Positions 25,118 through 33,538 of a stretch of 64,000 nt of DNA are shown here, piece after piece (position 1 is the first letter of the stretch; each line of letters starts with the position of its first letter). Made by a program: the position numbers and the translations under genes. The stretch covers positions 1 to 64,000 of the forward strand of contig WJIL01000103.1 of the NCBI GenBank assembly GCA_014730275.1, written 5' to 3'. This stretch comes from Candidatus Lokiarchaeota archaeon (GTDB taxonomy: Archaea > Asgardarchaeota > Thorarchaeia > Thorarchaeales > Thorarchaeaceae). The notes below the pieces were generated by a model. That model was given only the letters and a program-made list of their open reading frames with translations, did no database searches and was not told where the DNA came from.

Positions 25118-26557
25118 TTATCTGGCCGCTTCTGCGGCCTCCTTTGCTGTTTCCAAGGGTGGCTTGAGGTCGTCGGGTACCGCTGGTTCGTATTCTCGGC
25201 CATGCTTCCTCTCTTCAAACTCCTCATGTGCCTTCTCCAATAATCCCGGCTTCGTGATTAGGTCAAGTGCCGAAGCAGCGATTACTTTGGCAGAGAAAAT
25301 CAAGGACTTGTGACCGATACTCATCCCGTTGAGCGCCACGTTCTGCCAGGAATGACCTGGAATGCCAAGCACCCATGTTGCTGTATTGAACTCCATCGTA
25401 GGTGTTACCCAGCTTACGTCTGCAACATCAGTGGATCCTGGCATGACCATGCCTTCATCCCATGGGTCCGGTATAGATCTATCCATCAGTACATCCATCA
25501 GGTCCTCCCAGCCGGGCCGCTTGGTCTGTCTCAACGCTGCCCTCTTCTCTTCCTTCGAGATGGTGTCTGAGAGTTCCTTTGCAAATTTCATCTCCTCATC
25601 TGTATACTCCGGAGCCCCAATATCTCTCATGTTTGCTGTGACTATCTCACTGAGCTTCTTGTTTGGCAGCACATTGTAAGTACCTTCTAGGAATTCAACC
25701 TCATGGGTTGTTCGGGCCATCAAATCTGCACCGTCTGCTATTTTCAAGACCCAATCATAGATATGGTCTACTTGCTCACGCTCGGGAGCTCGCACATAGA
25801 ACCATGTCCGAGCATAGGCGGGTACAACATTAGGCTGCATGCCCCCTTTCTCAATGACATAGTGGATACGTGCTTCCTGTACCACATGTTCTCGCATGTA
25901 GTTGACACCGGCGTTCATGAGTTCAACGGCATCCAAGGCGCTTCGCCCTCGATCTGGTGAGGCAGCTGCATGTGTTGAAAAACCATGGAAGTGGAATTTC
26001 ACCGAATTCACCGCAAGTGAGCTTCCTACTCCGGCCCAGTTCATAGCCCCTGGGTGATGACTAAGCGCAGCATCAACATCATCGAACAGTCCATCTCTTA
26101 CCATGAACATCTTGCCACTGTAGTTCTCCTCTGCTGGGCAACCAAAGAATTTGACTGTGCCATCGATACCATCCTTTTCCATGACGGTTTTGACTGCGAT
26201 AGCTGCTGCCATTCCCGATACCCCATGGATATTATGACCACACCCGTGTCCTGGTGCCCCCTCCTTAATCGGCTCCTCGTGGGTTACTGGTTTCTGGGAG
26301 AGCCCGGGTAATGCATCATATTCTCCCATTATACCGATTACGGGTTCCCCATTTCCATATGACGCCACAAATGCTGTTGGCATGCCGGCAACCTTACGAT
26401 TAACCTCGAATCCATATTCCTCCAATGTATCAGCAATCAGGGCTGCTGACTTGAATTCTTGAAGTCCGAGCTCAGCAAATTCCCAGACCTTGTCACTGAC
26501 TTCAATCATGTGTGCTTCATTTTGGGCAATCCAATCCCATGCCGTTTCTTTACACAA
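25118..26557 (-). CDS. M20D amidohydrolase, AbgB-like
   Basis: Encodes 479 residues from TTG 26555-26557 with AGGAGTG about eight bases upstream. The metal site is visible: GEYDALPGLS, APGHGCGHNIHGV, CPAEENYSGK and HHPGAMNW, with a final GIPGHSWQ. The dimerisation domain lies between (HFHGFSTHAAASPDRGRSAL). The layout and length match the p-aminobenzoyl-glutamate hydrolase subunit B / aminoacylase family of M20 peptidases, which remove an acyl or amino acid group from small amides, using two divalent metals. The natural substrate is unknown. No AbgA partner or transporter is next to it. Confidence 0.9.
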   Translation of the reverse strand: MCKETAWDWIAQNEAHMIEVSDKVWEFAELGLQEFKSAALIADTLEEYGFEVNRKVAGMPTAFVASYGNGEPVIGIMGEYDALPGLSQKPVTHEEPIKEGAPGHGCGHNIHGVSGMAAAIAVKTVMEKDGIDGTVKFFGCPAEENYSGKMFMVRDGLFDDVDAALSHHPGAMNWAGVGSSLAVNSVKFHFHGFSTHAAASPDRGRSALDAVELMNAGVNYMREHVVQEARIHYVIEKGGMQPNVVPAYARTWFYVRAPEREQVDHIYDWVLKIADGADLMARTTHEVEFLEGTYNVLPNKKLSEIVTANMRDIGAPEYTDEEMKFAKELSDTISKEEKRAALRQTKRPGWEDLMDVLMDRSIPDPWDEGMVMPGSTDVADVSWVTPTMEFNTATWVLGIPGHSWQNVALNGMSIGHKSLIFSAKVIAASALDLITKPGLLEKAHEEFEERKHGREYEPAVPDDLKPPLETAKEAAEAAR

Positions 26558-26656
26558 TCCTTTTCACTCCTAAGTTAAACAAACGAATGTCTCGACTCTG
26601 CCAAAACCGATACTTGAAGGTATTGTCTCGCTGTGGTAACTGAATCCCAAAGGTGA

Positions 26657-27160
26657 ATGAAATTGAGCGTGAACAAAGAAGAAGGAGAAGACGGGGGACA
26701 CTATGACTATTTCCCAGAAAAAATCGGTGCTGTTCTAGCGGTATGTTCCTTTGTATTTCCTAACTGGTTTCAATATGACCCCTCTCATATCACAATCTGG
26801 GCTGGCGGCTGGATGCTTCAGATTCGTAATTTGCAATACACATCCTCTATTGCGTTTCACATTGCGAACTTTGGTCCACTCTTGCCACTGATGATATTCA
26901 TCGGCGGTCCACAGATTCTCTTTGCATACTTCATATATCGTGTTTATGAGCGCAAATCAACAGTAAGGAAAGCTTTCGCGGTGGGCAGTCTTGGATTCAT
27001 TCCTCCTATGATACTCAACATACCGAACCTGCTCTACGATTTCACATCTCCGGGTTTTCCCTTCTGGCCCATTTTTCCGATTCCTTTGACTCTTCTTCTT
27101 GGCTATGTACTGATTAACCGAACTCCCCCACCTGAAGATACTCCCGGTTGGTTACAATGA
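26657..27160 (+). CDS. Membrane protein of unknown function
   Basis: Encodes 167 residues from ATG 26657, with AAGGTG upstream. Three to four hydrophobic segments (about 23-40, 70-92, 108-125, 135-152) alternate with short loops. The N-terminal 20 residues are acidic (NKEEGEDGGHYDYF) and the end is Pro-rich (RTPPPEDTPGWLQ). No family is recognised. It is divergent from the amidohydrolase. Confidence 0.65.
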   Translation: MKLSVNKEEGEDGGHYDYFPEKIGAVLAVCSFVFPNWFQYDPSHITIWAGGWMLQIRNLQYTSSIAFHIANFGPLLPLMIFIGGPQILFAYFIYRVYERKSTVRKAFAVGSLGFIPPMILNIPNLLYDFTSPGFPFWPIFPIPLTLLLGYVLINRTPPPEDTPGWLQ

Positions 27161-27439
27161 GCAGGGTGATATAGATTCTAAAAAAGCTTTTTCGAATTAG
27201 AAACAAACCAGCTATGGGTCGACTATGGATACAAGTCAAAAGGTCCCCTCCCTCCCAGCTTTCTATGGCATGACAATTGTCGTCTGCCATATCCGTAACA
27301 TGCGCGTCCACGTTAAAGCTCCTTTTTGAAGTATATAAGGTGTCGTTGGTGGATATTCCGCCCACAGAATGCTCTTAGAAAAACTCTAATCGGGATTTTT
27401 CGCATCCTACAGCTATGGTGTTTGACCCGATACATCGAC

Positions 27440-27491
27440 CCGGAAACAAACAGGAACTATTATAATCTTGACAGCTGTATTTTGTTTCCGG
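27440..27491. promoter_or_regulatory. 11-bp inverted repeat around a TATA-like stretch
   Basis: CCGGAAACAAA (27440-27450) and TTTGTTTCCGG (27481-27491) are perfect inverse copies 30 bases apart; ATTATAATC lies between them. This may be the regulated promoter of the transcript that leads to the small ORF and the CARF regulator, or the ends of a tiny element. Confidence 0.45.
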
Positions 27492-27535
27492 AACTTTCCT
27501 AGGTACTACCGATTTGGAATGGCGGTTGTTGATGA

Positions 27536-27682
27536 ATGGCCATTGAAACCATGGGGGATTCAATTGAAGGAGCCGCAGGCCATTCGGCCTACAACTCCGG
27601 CAAGGGACAAGCCCTTACCATGGCGGGTCTTCGGGATCTCCAGGAATCACCATCTCACCTCCTCAACGTTCTGAGACGATGA
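27536..27682 (+). CDS. Possible small protein, 48 residues
   Basis: ATG 27536 opens a frame that reads like a real short protein: MAIETMGDSIEGAAGHSAYN, then SGKGQALTMAGLRDLQESPS and HLLNVLRR. It has normal amino acid use and a helical second half. TGA directly precedes the ATG, so the start is defined. It ends 100 bases before the CARF regulator and may be the first gene of that transcript. No family is recognised; it could also be chance. Confidence 0.4.
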   Translation: MAIETMGDSIEGAAGHSAYNSGKGQALTMAGLRDLQESPSHLLNVLRR

Positions 27683-27693
27683 TTGGAAGGAAC

Positions 27694-27726
27694 ACATAGG
27701 AAACAGCAGGTTCGAAGTTCCTATGT
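27694..27726. promoter_or_regulatory. 9-bp inverted repeat upstream of CARF regulator
   Basis: ACATAGGAA and TTCCTATGT are perfect inverse arms separated by 15 bases, 60 bases before the start of the CARF-wHTH gene. The two-arm spacing of about 1.5-2 helix turns fits binding by a dimeric winged-helix protein, so autoregulation is likely. Confidence 0.55.
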
Positions 27727-27785
27727 ATGACCGTAGTTCGGCTCAGCGGCCGAAGTTCAGAGACTATGCAGTAGAGGTTACTAAC

Positions 27786-28424
27786 ATGTCAGAGAAAGCG
27801 CAGATTGCCACAGTTGGAAAACACGAGACCGGAAGGCTGGAATTTGTTCTATACCGGACGCAATCGGACAAACTGATTATGCTCCATACTGAAACAACAC
27901 AGAAGCAAGCAAAGAACATCAAAGAGAAGGTGGAGAGGCGCCTCCCGGTAGAGCTCGTAGACGTTGAACCATGGGACTACCATGATGTCTTAGGGAAGGC
28001 TCTGGATGTCGCTTACAGGAATCGGGATTGTGATCTGCGGTTCAATCCGTCTCTTGGAACAAGGGTCATGACTTCTGCCCTGATTATGGCAGCAATGTTC
28101 ACGAATTCACTAGTGTATCTCGTTAAGGAACAAAACGGAAAACCGGTGGATGTTGTAGAGGTGCTACCCATAAGACGCACCATGTTAACCCAACCAAAGA
28201 AGAATATTCTAAAGAAGCTGTTATCAGAAGGGGACTGTGTTCCGAGTCAGAGAGAACTCGGTTCACGGACAAGCTTGGCTGCATCCACTATAAGCGGACA
28301 TGTCAGAGATCTCGAAGATGCGGGATACATCAGGCGCTCCAAGGGGGCGGAAGGGAATGTGATTTGCATTACCGATCTGGGTAGAATCGTGCTAAGGGTG
28401 GCTCAACATTGGAAGGAGCTGTGA
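27786..28424 (+). CDS. CARF-domain winged-helix regulator (Csa3/HFX_2341-like)
   Basis: Encodes 212 residues from ATG 27786, with GAGG eight bases upstream; the frame is open for 63 more bases, but that part overlaps the inverted repeat. The N-terminal 125 residues form a Rossmann-like CARF domain: IATVGKHETGRLEFVLYRT, then RFNPSLGTRVMTSALIMAAM, which corresponds to the ligand-binding NxTGGTxxM loop. The C-terminal 75 residues are a winged helix: PKKNILKKLLSEGDCVPSQR, ELGSRTSLAASTISGHVRDL, EDAGYIRRSKG. Relatives bind cyclic oligoadenylates and regulate CRISPR-associated genes, but no cas gene or CRISPR array is in this window. It could instead serve another defence or stress circuit. Confidence 0.82.
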   Translation: MSEKAQIATVGKHETGRLEFVLYRTQSDKLIMLHTETTQKQAKNIKEKVERRLPVELVDVEPWDYHDVLGKALDVAYRNRDCDLRFNPSLGTRVMTSALIMAAMFTNSLVYLVKEQNGKPVDVVEVLPIRRTMLTQPKKNILKKLLSEGDCVPSQRELGSRTSLAASTISGHVRDLEDAGYIRRSKGAEGNVICITDLGRIVLRVAQHWKEL

Positions 28425-28451
28425 AGCTCTAAGCTGCTTGGTGGAATTCTA

Positions 28452-30083
28452 ATGGATGAAGACGTACTGCTTCAGCTTTGGCAGGAGGTGGTAGATTCAA
28501 CGGAACACCGTTTCGATTTGACCTGTCCACACAGAACTCCTGATTTGTCTCCGGATATAGATTCTTCCAAGAAAAAAGCAGTTTGGCATATCGAGGTGTC
28601 CAAAGGGAAAATCCTGTATCCCGAAGGCCTGTCTCTTTCAAATCCTCTTCTTAAGGGGGTTCTTGCGCGAGAAGCGTGCCGAATCAGTTTGCCCCCCTCG
28701 CTGCAGAGTGAGAAGGCAAGAATGGATATTGCTTGCGAATACGGGCGACAAGTTGTTGATGATGCTGTTGCTGACCAATGGCTCTCTTTGTGGAAAGAGG
28801 CTAGTCCTATCGTCAAACTACATGATGGAACAAAATATCGACCACACACATTCTTCGATATTCTGTGGCATCTTGGTAAGGAAACCGCGTTCAATGGAAT
28901 GATTTCTCGAATATCCCGAATGGATAAACATCGAATTGTAATCGACTTTCGTGACTGGGTAGAGTGGTTTCTCAGGTATGTCCTTGAATATGAACGACCT
29001 CTTTCGGAAACTGAAGCTAGTATAGTCGATATCCTTCTGACAAATCCAGAGGCTGACGGACAAGCACTTGCAGAACGTACGGATATTAGCCCTCGGTGGG
29101 CGAGATCCATTTGCAAGAAAATGAAAGAGCGCGGGCAGTTGATGGAGTTTGATGTGGTAGTCTATTCAAAAATCGGGATTCGGGCGTTTCAGGTTATATT
29201 ACTATCCGATATCAACGGGCAAGAAGATTGCTCCTATCTAATTGAAGACTGTCCGTTTGTATTCTCGAACTCATCTATCCTGACAGGCGGGAGGGGTTTG
29301 CATGCGACCCTTTGCATGCCTGACAATCCGGAGAACCTCACGCATCTTGACAATCTCTTGGATATTGCGAAAAGTCACGGGTTGAGGGTATTCATCTTTG
29401 AACGTCAGAAATCGGGTAACTGGTTGAATCTGAATGATTACGAGTCAAACACAGGATCTTGGTCAATTGATTGGGAGAGTATACGCATGGAGGGCCAGAT
29501 GCTGCAACGGGAGGATCTCTCCTTTGTATATCCAGAACTACAGCTTTCTGACCCCGATAAAAATATAGAACTTGACGAAACCGATATTCGACTGCTGTCA
29601 GAGTTTGAAAAGGGGAAAAAGACGGCTAGGAGTCTGCAGAACACCTTAGGCATTAGAATGGACACCATTCTAGAGCGGCTTGAGCGTCTTAGAGATGCTG
29701 ACGTCATCAGGAAATCTTGGGAAGTACATCATATCGGACTCATTGAGGAGACTATTGTATTCACGGAGGACGAGAAAGCAATGAATTGTACTGCTGCCCT
29801 CTCACTGCGTTTGCCCCGTTGCTTTGTTGATTATGATCAGGACGAGAGATTGTTCATGCGGATCAGATTGCCCCGTGGTGGAGCATTTGGGCTTGCCGAT
29901 GCCCTTGAACCAATCAACTCGCTGTCTGGTATCCATCTAATTGGCGATAGACTATGGGGACGATGGCACCTCAGTGATTGGATTGATGAATGGAATCCCA
30001 AAACCGGCCAATGGAGACCTACAACCAAGAATCTTAGTCGTTGGTATCATTCAATGGAAACCGGAACGAAAGATGTTTTCTGA
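28452..30083 (+). CDS. Double HTH (Lrp/AsnC-like) regulator of unknown function
   Basis: Encodes 543 residues from ATG 28452, 27 bases behind the CARF gene, with GGTGG upstream. The N-terminal 170 residues are unfamiliar. A first HTH lies at about 180-225 (SETEASIVDILLTNPEADGQ, ALAERTDISPRWARSICKKM), followed by a domain that resembles a RAM/ACT ligand domain. A second HTH lies at about 375-420 (DETDIRLLSEFEKGKKTARS, LQNTLGIRMDTILERLERL), again followed by such a domain. The tandem arrangement suggests a duplicated sensor-regulator. Co-transcription with the CARF regulator is likely, and the two may act in one circuit. Confidence 0.65.
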   Translation: MDEDVLLQLWQEVVDSTEHRFDLTCPHRTPDLSPDIDSSKKKAVWHIEVSKGKILYPEGLSLSNPLLKGVLAREACRISLPPSLQSEKARMDIACEYGRQVVDDAVADQWLSLWKEASPIVKLHDGTKYRPHTFFDILWHLGKETAFNGMISRISRMDKHRIVIDFRDWVEWFLRYVLEYERPLSETEASIVDILLTNPEADGQALAERTDISPRWARSICKKMKERGQLMEFDVVVYSKIGIRAFQVILLSDINGQEDCSYLIEDCPFVFSNSSILTGGRGLHATLCMPDNPENLTHLDNLLDIAKSHGLRVFIFERQKSGNWLNLNDYESNTGSWSIDWESIRMEGQMLQREDLSFVYPELQLSDPDKNIELDETDIRLLSEFEKGKKTARSLQNTLGIRMDTILERLERLRDADVIRKSWEVHHIGLIEETIVFTEDEKAMNCTAALSLRLPRCFVDYDQDERLFMRIRLPRGGAFGLADALEPINSLSGIHLIGDRLWGRWHLSDWIDEWNPKTGQWRPTTKNLSRWYHSMETGTKDVF

Positions 30084-30118
30084 TACCATTCATGTATTCT
30101 TTCCGTGACTAAGAGATT

Positions 30119-32545
30119 CTACGTTTCATCATTGTCGAAATCGTCTGCCAGATTGAGTCGGATCCCCACATTGTCCTCAGTAGCAGAATCAGGCTCCAAC
30201 ATTTGTTCAATCTGTCCACCAAGTACTTCAATCCATTTTTCGATCGGGATTTTCTTATCTAATGCCTCTATGACTCTTAGTCCTGCAAGAGCGGGTTTAT
30301 AGCTTGGATAGATATTGAGAGCAGCTTCGAACTGTTCTTTCGCCTTGTCAAATTCCCGATGATACAGATATACACGTCCCAATCTGACCCGATTGTCTAT
30401 GTTATTCGGATTAATCTCTATGGCCTTCTCAAATTCGGTTTTTGCAGCACCCAGGCTCTCTTTTCTCGCAAGAATATCCCCCAGCATGATGTGTAACGCC
30501 CCACCTTTTGGTGTTACCTTGATGGCCTTGCGAGCGTACTCCTCTGCTTCATCGTACTCACCTTTTTCTAAGTGCATGTCCGCCAAGATTCTGAAGACTC
30601 TGTCTGAACTCTTGTATTTTGCCAGATTCGATTCAGCAAATAAGATAGTTTTTTCGAGATCGCCCTTCTTTCGGTATACCAAACATAGATCGTGAATGTA
30701 ATTGGCTTCATTAGGATTCAAATCTATAGCTTTTTGGAATGCAAATTCAGCTAAATCCAGTATGTTCCTATTAGAGTAAAACATTCCAACTTGTCTCCAT
30801 TCAGTGTCCCCGGCTTTTTCCTTTTCCATTCTTTTTTCAATCAGATCCGTTCCTTCCTGCAATCTCTCATCAAGAGACATCATCCCTGCTTTCATTAGAA
30901 GAAACTCCATGTTATTGGGCTGGAAGCTGCAGGCTTTTTCGAAGCATTCCAAAGCTCCACTGAAGTCCTTTCCATTTGCCAGAACCACACCTTTTGTGTA
31001 CCAGACCTCCTCACTATCTGGGTACTTCGAAAGATGGTTGTCGAGGAGCGCTAGTGCACGGTCTGGTTCACTCTTGTGTTGATACAACTTAGCAGTCAAT
31101 GCTACTACAGATCCATCGTCAGGAGCCATTTGATGTGCCTGCTGGAGGTTGTCAATCCCCTCATCAATACCCCCCCTGTCTATGAGGATTTGTGCCTTAC
31201 ATTTATAGAGCTCATGGGATTTTATAGTCTGAGCATCTTTCTCCAATGCCTTCAGTAACCTATCCACTCCCCGTGCAATGGATTCCTGAGTCCCCGTCCT
31301 TTTCTTGAGCATGTATAGTGTCCTGTAAAACGCTGCAACTACAAAAGGGATAATTCTGGATTCAGAAATCGCAGAGTATATCGTTAGAGCTGCTGCTAAA
31401 TCACCTAGCTGCTTGTATCTACTGGCCTTCTCCATCAGGTATATCACTTTCATTGGAAATGGTATGTCGGAATCGCTTCTAACCTTCTTCAGCAATTCCA
31501 TGACCTCATTCATTGTCAATGCGGAGAACATATCCGCCGTAAAATGAGTTAGTAATGACCATAGGTGAAACATTTCTAGTTCTTGTCTGGATTCTATCCG
31601 CCGCCTTGTCCTACGGGGTCTCCGACTCTCCTTGATGAATGCTTCAGGCTGAGGGGTATAGTCAAAATCCTCTTTGGTGACTCTGGCGTTGAATATTCTA
31701 TCTAAAAGAAACTCCAGTGATTTCGTTGAAACACTATGCTTCTCTGCAAGGTCAGCGATTTTCCCTTTAGGTTCCTCCTGTAGCTCCGTTCTCACATTCT
31801 CAATCCATGATTGAGATACGAAGATAGGGGGCCTCCAGAAGGACATTATATCGTTCCCTGCATGTGATTGCACGTATTTGTAGAGCGCATCCTTTGGGAT
31901 TCCGGTCTTGTCTGAAACCTCCTCTATCTCTAGAATGCGGGCTTGGTCAAGCCATGAACGAATCTCCTCGATTTCCTTCCTCATGTTTCGAATTTTACCG
32001 TCATGGAAAAGCAGTTGAAGACGTTCATTATCTAGTAGCCATCTGATGTCATCCTCCTCGATTTGCTTACCTGCGATGGCTGAGATTTCCACCATTCCGT
32101 TTTCTTTCAGCTCATTTAGAATACGGCTCCTCAAAATTCTCTCCGAATATATGACAGCGTTTGCCTTGATTGCAGCATCTGGCAACGCCTCCGCGAGATT
32201 CAAGATAACGTTCTTGGGAAGATTCATCCGGTCAACCATATCGTCCACTTGCACAACTGGACCGTCTCTGATTTCCCTCTCTAGACTACGAGCAGCCTTA
32301 TCACGATGGAATATCACCTTTGTGTCCGCTGAAACCAGAAAATTCCCTGACTCTTCCACTAGATCTATTACCTTCGAAGGTTCCCAGTCAAACTCCTTCA
32401 TCGGCTCTTCAATTGGGACTTCGGATTTTTCCTCAAATTGAAGTTCCAAGTATTTCTCCAGCTTCTTTCTGCTCCGGCCAAATATGAAAGATATCAGTAC
32501 AACAGCTGCTAGTTTGATTCCATGACTTGGATTCATACCCATCAC
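30119..32545 (-). CDS. Membrane-anchored tandem winged-helix and TPR protein
   Basis: Encodes 808 residues. A short N-terminal hydrophobic helix (about 8-22, GIKLAAVVLISFIFG) is followed by a charged linker. Residues about 55-320 consist of repeated units with the pattern G.v.i..la...gi....l...i, ending in phrases such as VIYSERILRSRILNELKENG and IFVSQSWIENVRTELQEEP, as in tandem winged helices. From about 375 to 790 come TPR repeats (AEEYARKAIKVTPKGGALHI, AKTEFEKAIEINPNNIDNRV, AKEQFEAALNIYPSYKPALA). The front part recalls the domain plan of UFL1, the UFM1 E3 ligase known to have homologues in Asgard archaea, but this is a visual impression. It may be a membrane-bound scaffold. ATG 32543-32545 and ATG at residue 4 are alternatives. 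Confidence 0.75.
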   Translation of the reverse strand: MMGMNPSHGIKLAAVVLISFIFGRSRKKLEKYLELQFEEKSEVPIEEPMKEFDWEPSKVIDLVEESGNFLVSADTKVIFHRDKAARSLEREIRDGPVVQVDDMVDRMNLPKNVILNLAEALPDAAIKANAVIYSERILRSRILNELKENGMVEISAIAGKQIEEDDIRWLLDNERLQLLFHDGKIRNMRKEIEEIRSWLDQARILEIEEVSDKTGIPKDALYKYVQSHAGNDIMSFWRPPIFVSQSWIENVRTELQEEPKGKIADLAEKHSVSTKSLEFLLDRIFNARVTKEDFDYTPQPEAFIKESRRPRRTRRRIESRQELEMFHLWSLLTHFTADMFSALTMNEVMELLKKVRSDSDIPFPMKVIYLMEKASRYKQLGDLAAALTIYSAISESRIIPFVVAAFYRTLYMLKKRTGTQESIARGVDRLLKALEKDAQTIKSHELYKCKAQILIDRGGIDEGIDNLQQAHQMAPDDGSVVALTAKLYQHKSEPDRALALLDNHLSKYPDSEEVWYTKGVVLANGKDFSGALECFEKACSFQPNNMEFLLMKAGMMSLDERLQEGTDLIEKRMEKEKAGDTEWRQVGMFYSNRNILDLAEFAFQKAIDLNPNEANYIHDLCLVYRKKGDLEKTILFAESNLAKYKSSDRVFRILADMHLEKGEYDEAEEYARKAIKVTPKGGALHIMLGDILARKESLGAAKTEFEKAIEINPNNIDNRVRLGRVYLYHREFDKAKEQFEAALNIYPSYKPALAGLRVIEALDKKIPIEKWIEVLGGQIEQMLEPDSATEDNVGIRLNLADDFDNDET

Positions 32546-32859
32546 ATCATGTATGTGAAGTAGAAGAAAAGGATAAACCCGGCGGAGAATAAAATACGCA
32601 CCCGCGAATAGTACCGTGGTATCCGAGCGTTATTCTAATGCGTTTGCCCTAGAAGGATTACTTGTTGTCTTAATGTGGGAATTCTATAGGGCAACATTTT
32701 TGCTTTTCTCACCTGATTCACATCCATATCCCCGGCTGCATGCGGAGTTTGGCATTCAAACAAGTAGGATTAAATGCTATGAATCCCGATTCTAACCAGC
32801 TCACCCTGAGGCAACTCCTAGAGCAGGTTAGTCATGGTTTCGTTTTCTTCCTGTCGAGT

Positions 32860-33120
32860 TTTTCGAATGCGACAAATAATACTGCTAGCTCCAATTAAAG
32901 GAATGGCTTCTTTGTTGAGGGTGATCATAATATCCTTCTGAACAACAACACTTCAAGTTACAACTCCCGGGATGGTTTTCACATCGAATCAAGCAGTAGT
33001 GATTTGATATGAAATGTGGCTACCCATAACGCTCGATATGGCATCTGTCTCACCAAGCGGAGTGCACGCAATATGGTCTTCTTGAATAAATCGGGTATAA
33101 TGGGGAAGCCAATGGTTTTG
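32860..33120 (+). pseudogene. Decayed beta-helix (NosD-like) surface protein gene
   Basis: One frame from about 32860 reads FSNATNNTASSN, stop, RNGFFVEGDHNILLNNNTSS, YNSRDGFHIESSSSDLI, stop, NVATHNARYGICLTKRSARN, MVFLNK, then loses the frame. These are typical parallel beta-helix repeats of NosD/PbH1 proteins with two in-frame stops and a likely frameshift. Two intact relatives follow at 33539 and 35369. The rest of the 990-base gap (32546-32859 and 33121-33538) holds no supported gene. Confidence 0.65.
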
Positions 33121-33538
33121 ATAATGAAACGACGTACCCATTCAATGGTTATGAGCCTGGTAGGTTATCTAGCATGTTCCTCGAACGGGAACTCCCGCGA
33201 GGGTGCCCTCGTACAATGGGGCGAACCGAGTTACTTCATACAGGAGATGTAGTTCTCTTTTCATTATCACCTTTGTCACACCTAGACCGTATGCTGCATG
33301 GAATTCAATACAGTAGCATAGTAAAGAAGGCTATTGACGAGAAGCTTGCCAAATCATAGCTGTTATACCGCCCATCAAAGACTGAGAATCTTATCATTAT
33401 CTCAGCTGAAACTACCATCTTGCTCCTTTGAGGCTCCTTAAATACCCTACCAAGATTTTATATGACTTAATCGTTGTAATTTTGATTTGAGTGGATAGGT
33501 AGGTAGCACATCTAGCTAATCCTAGGAGATGAACTTTC

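Noticed and set aside
27694-27726. tRNA-like GGTTCGAAGTTCC stretch
   Set aside because: Resembles a T-arm, but no acceptor, D or anticodon arm can be formed around it; it is better explained by the inverted repeat.
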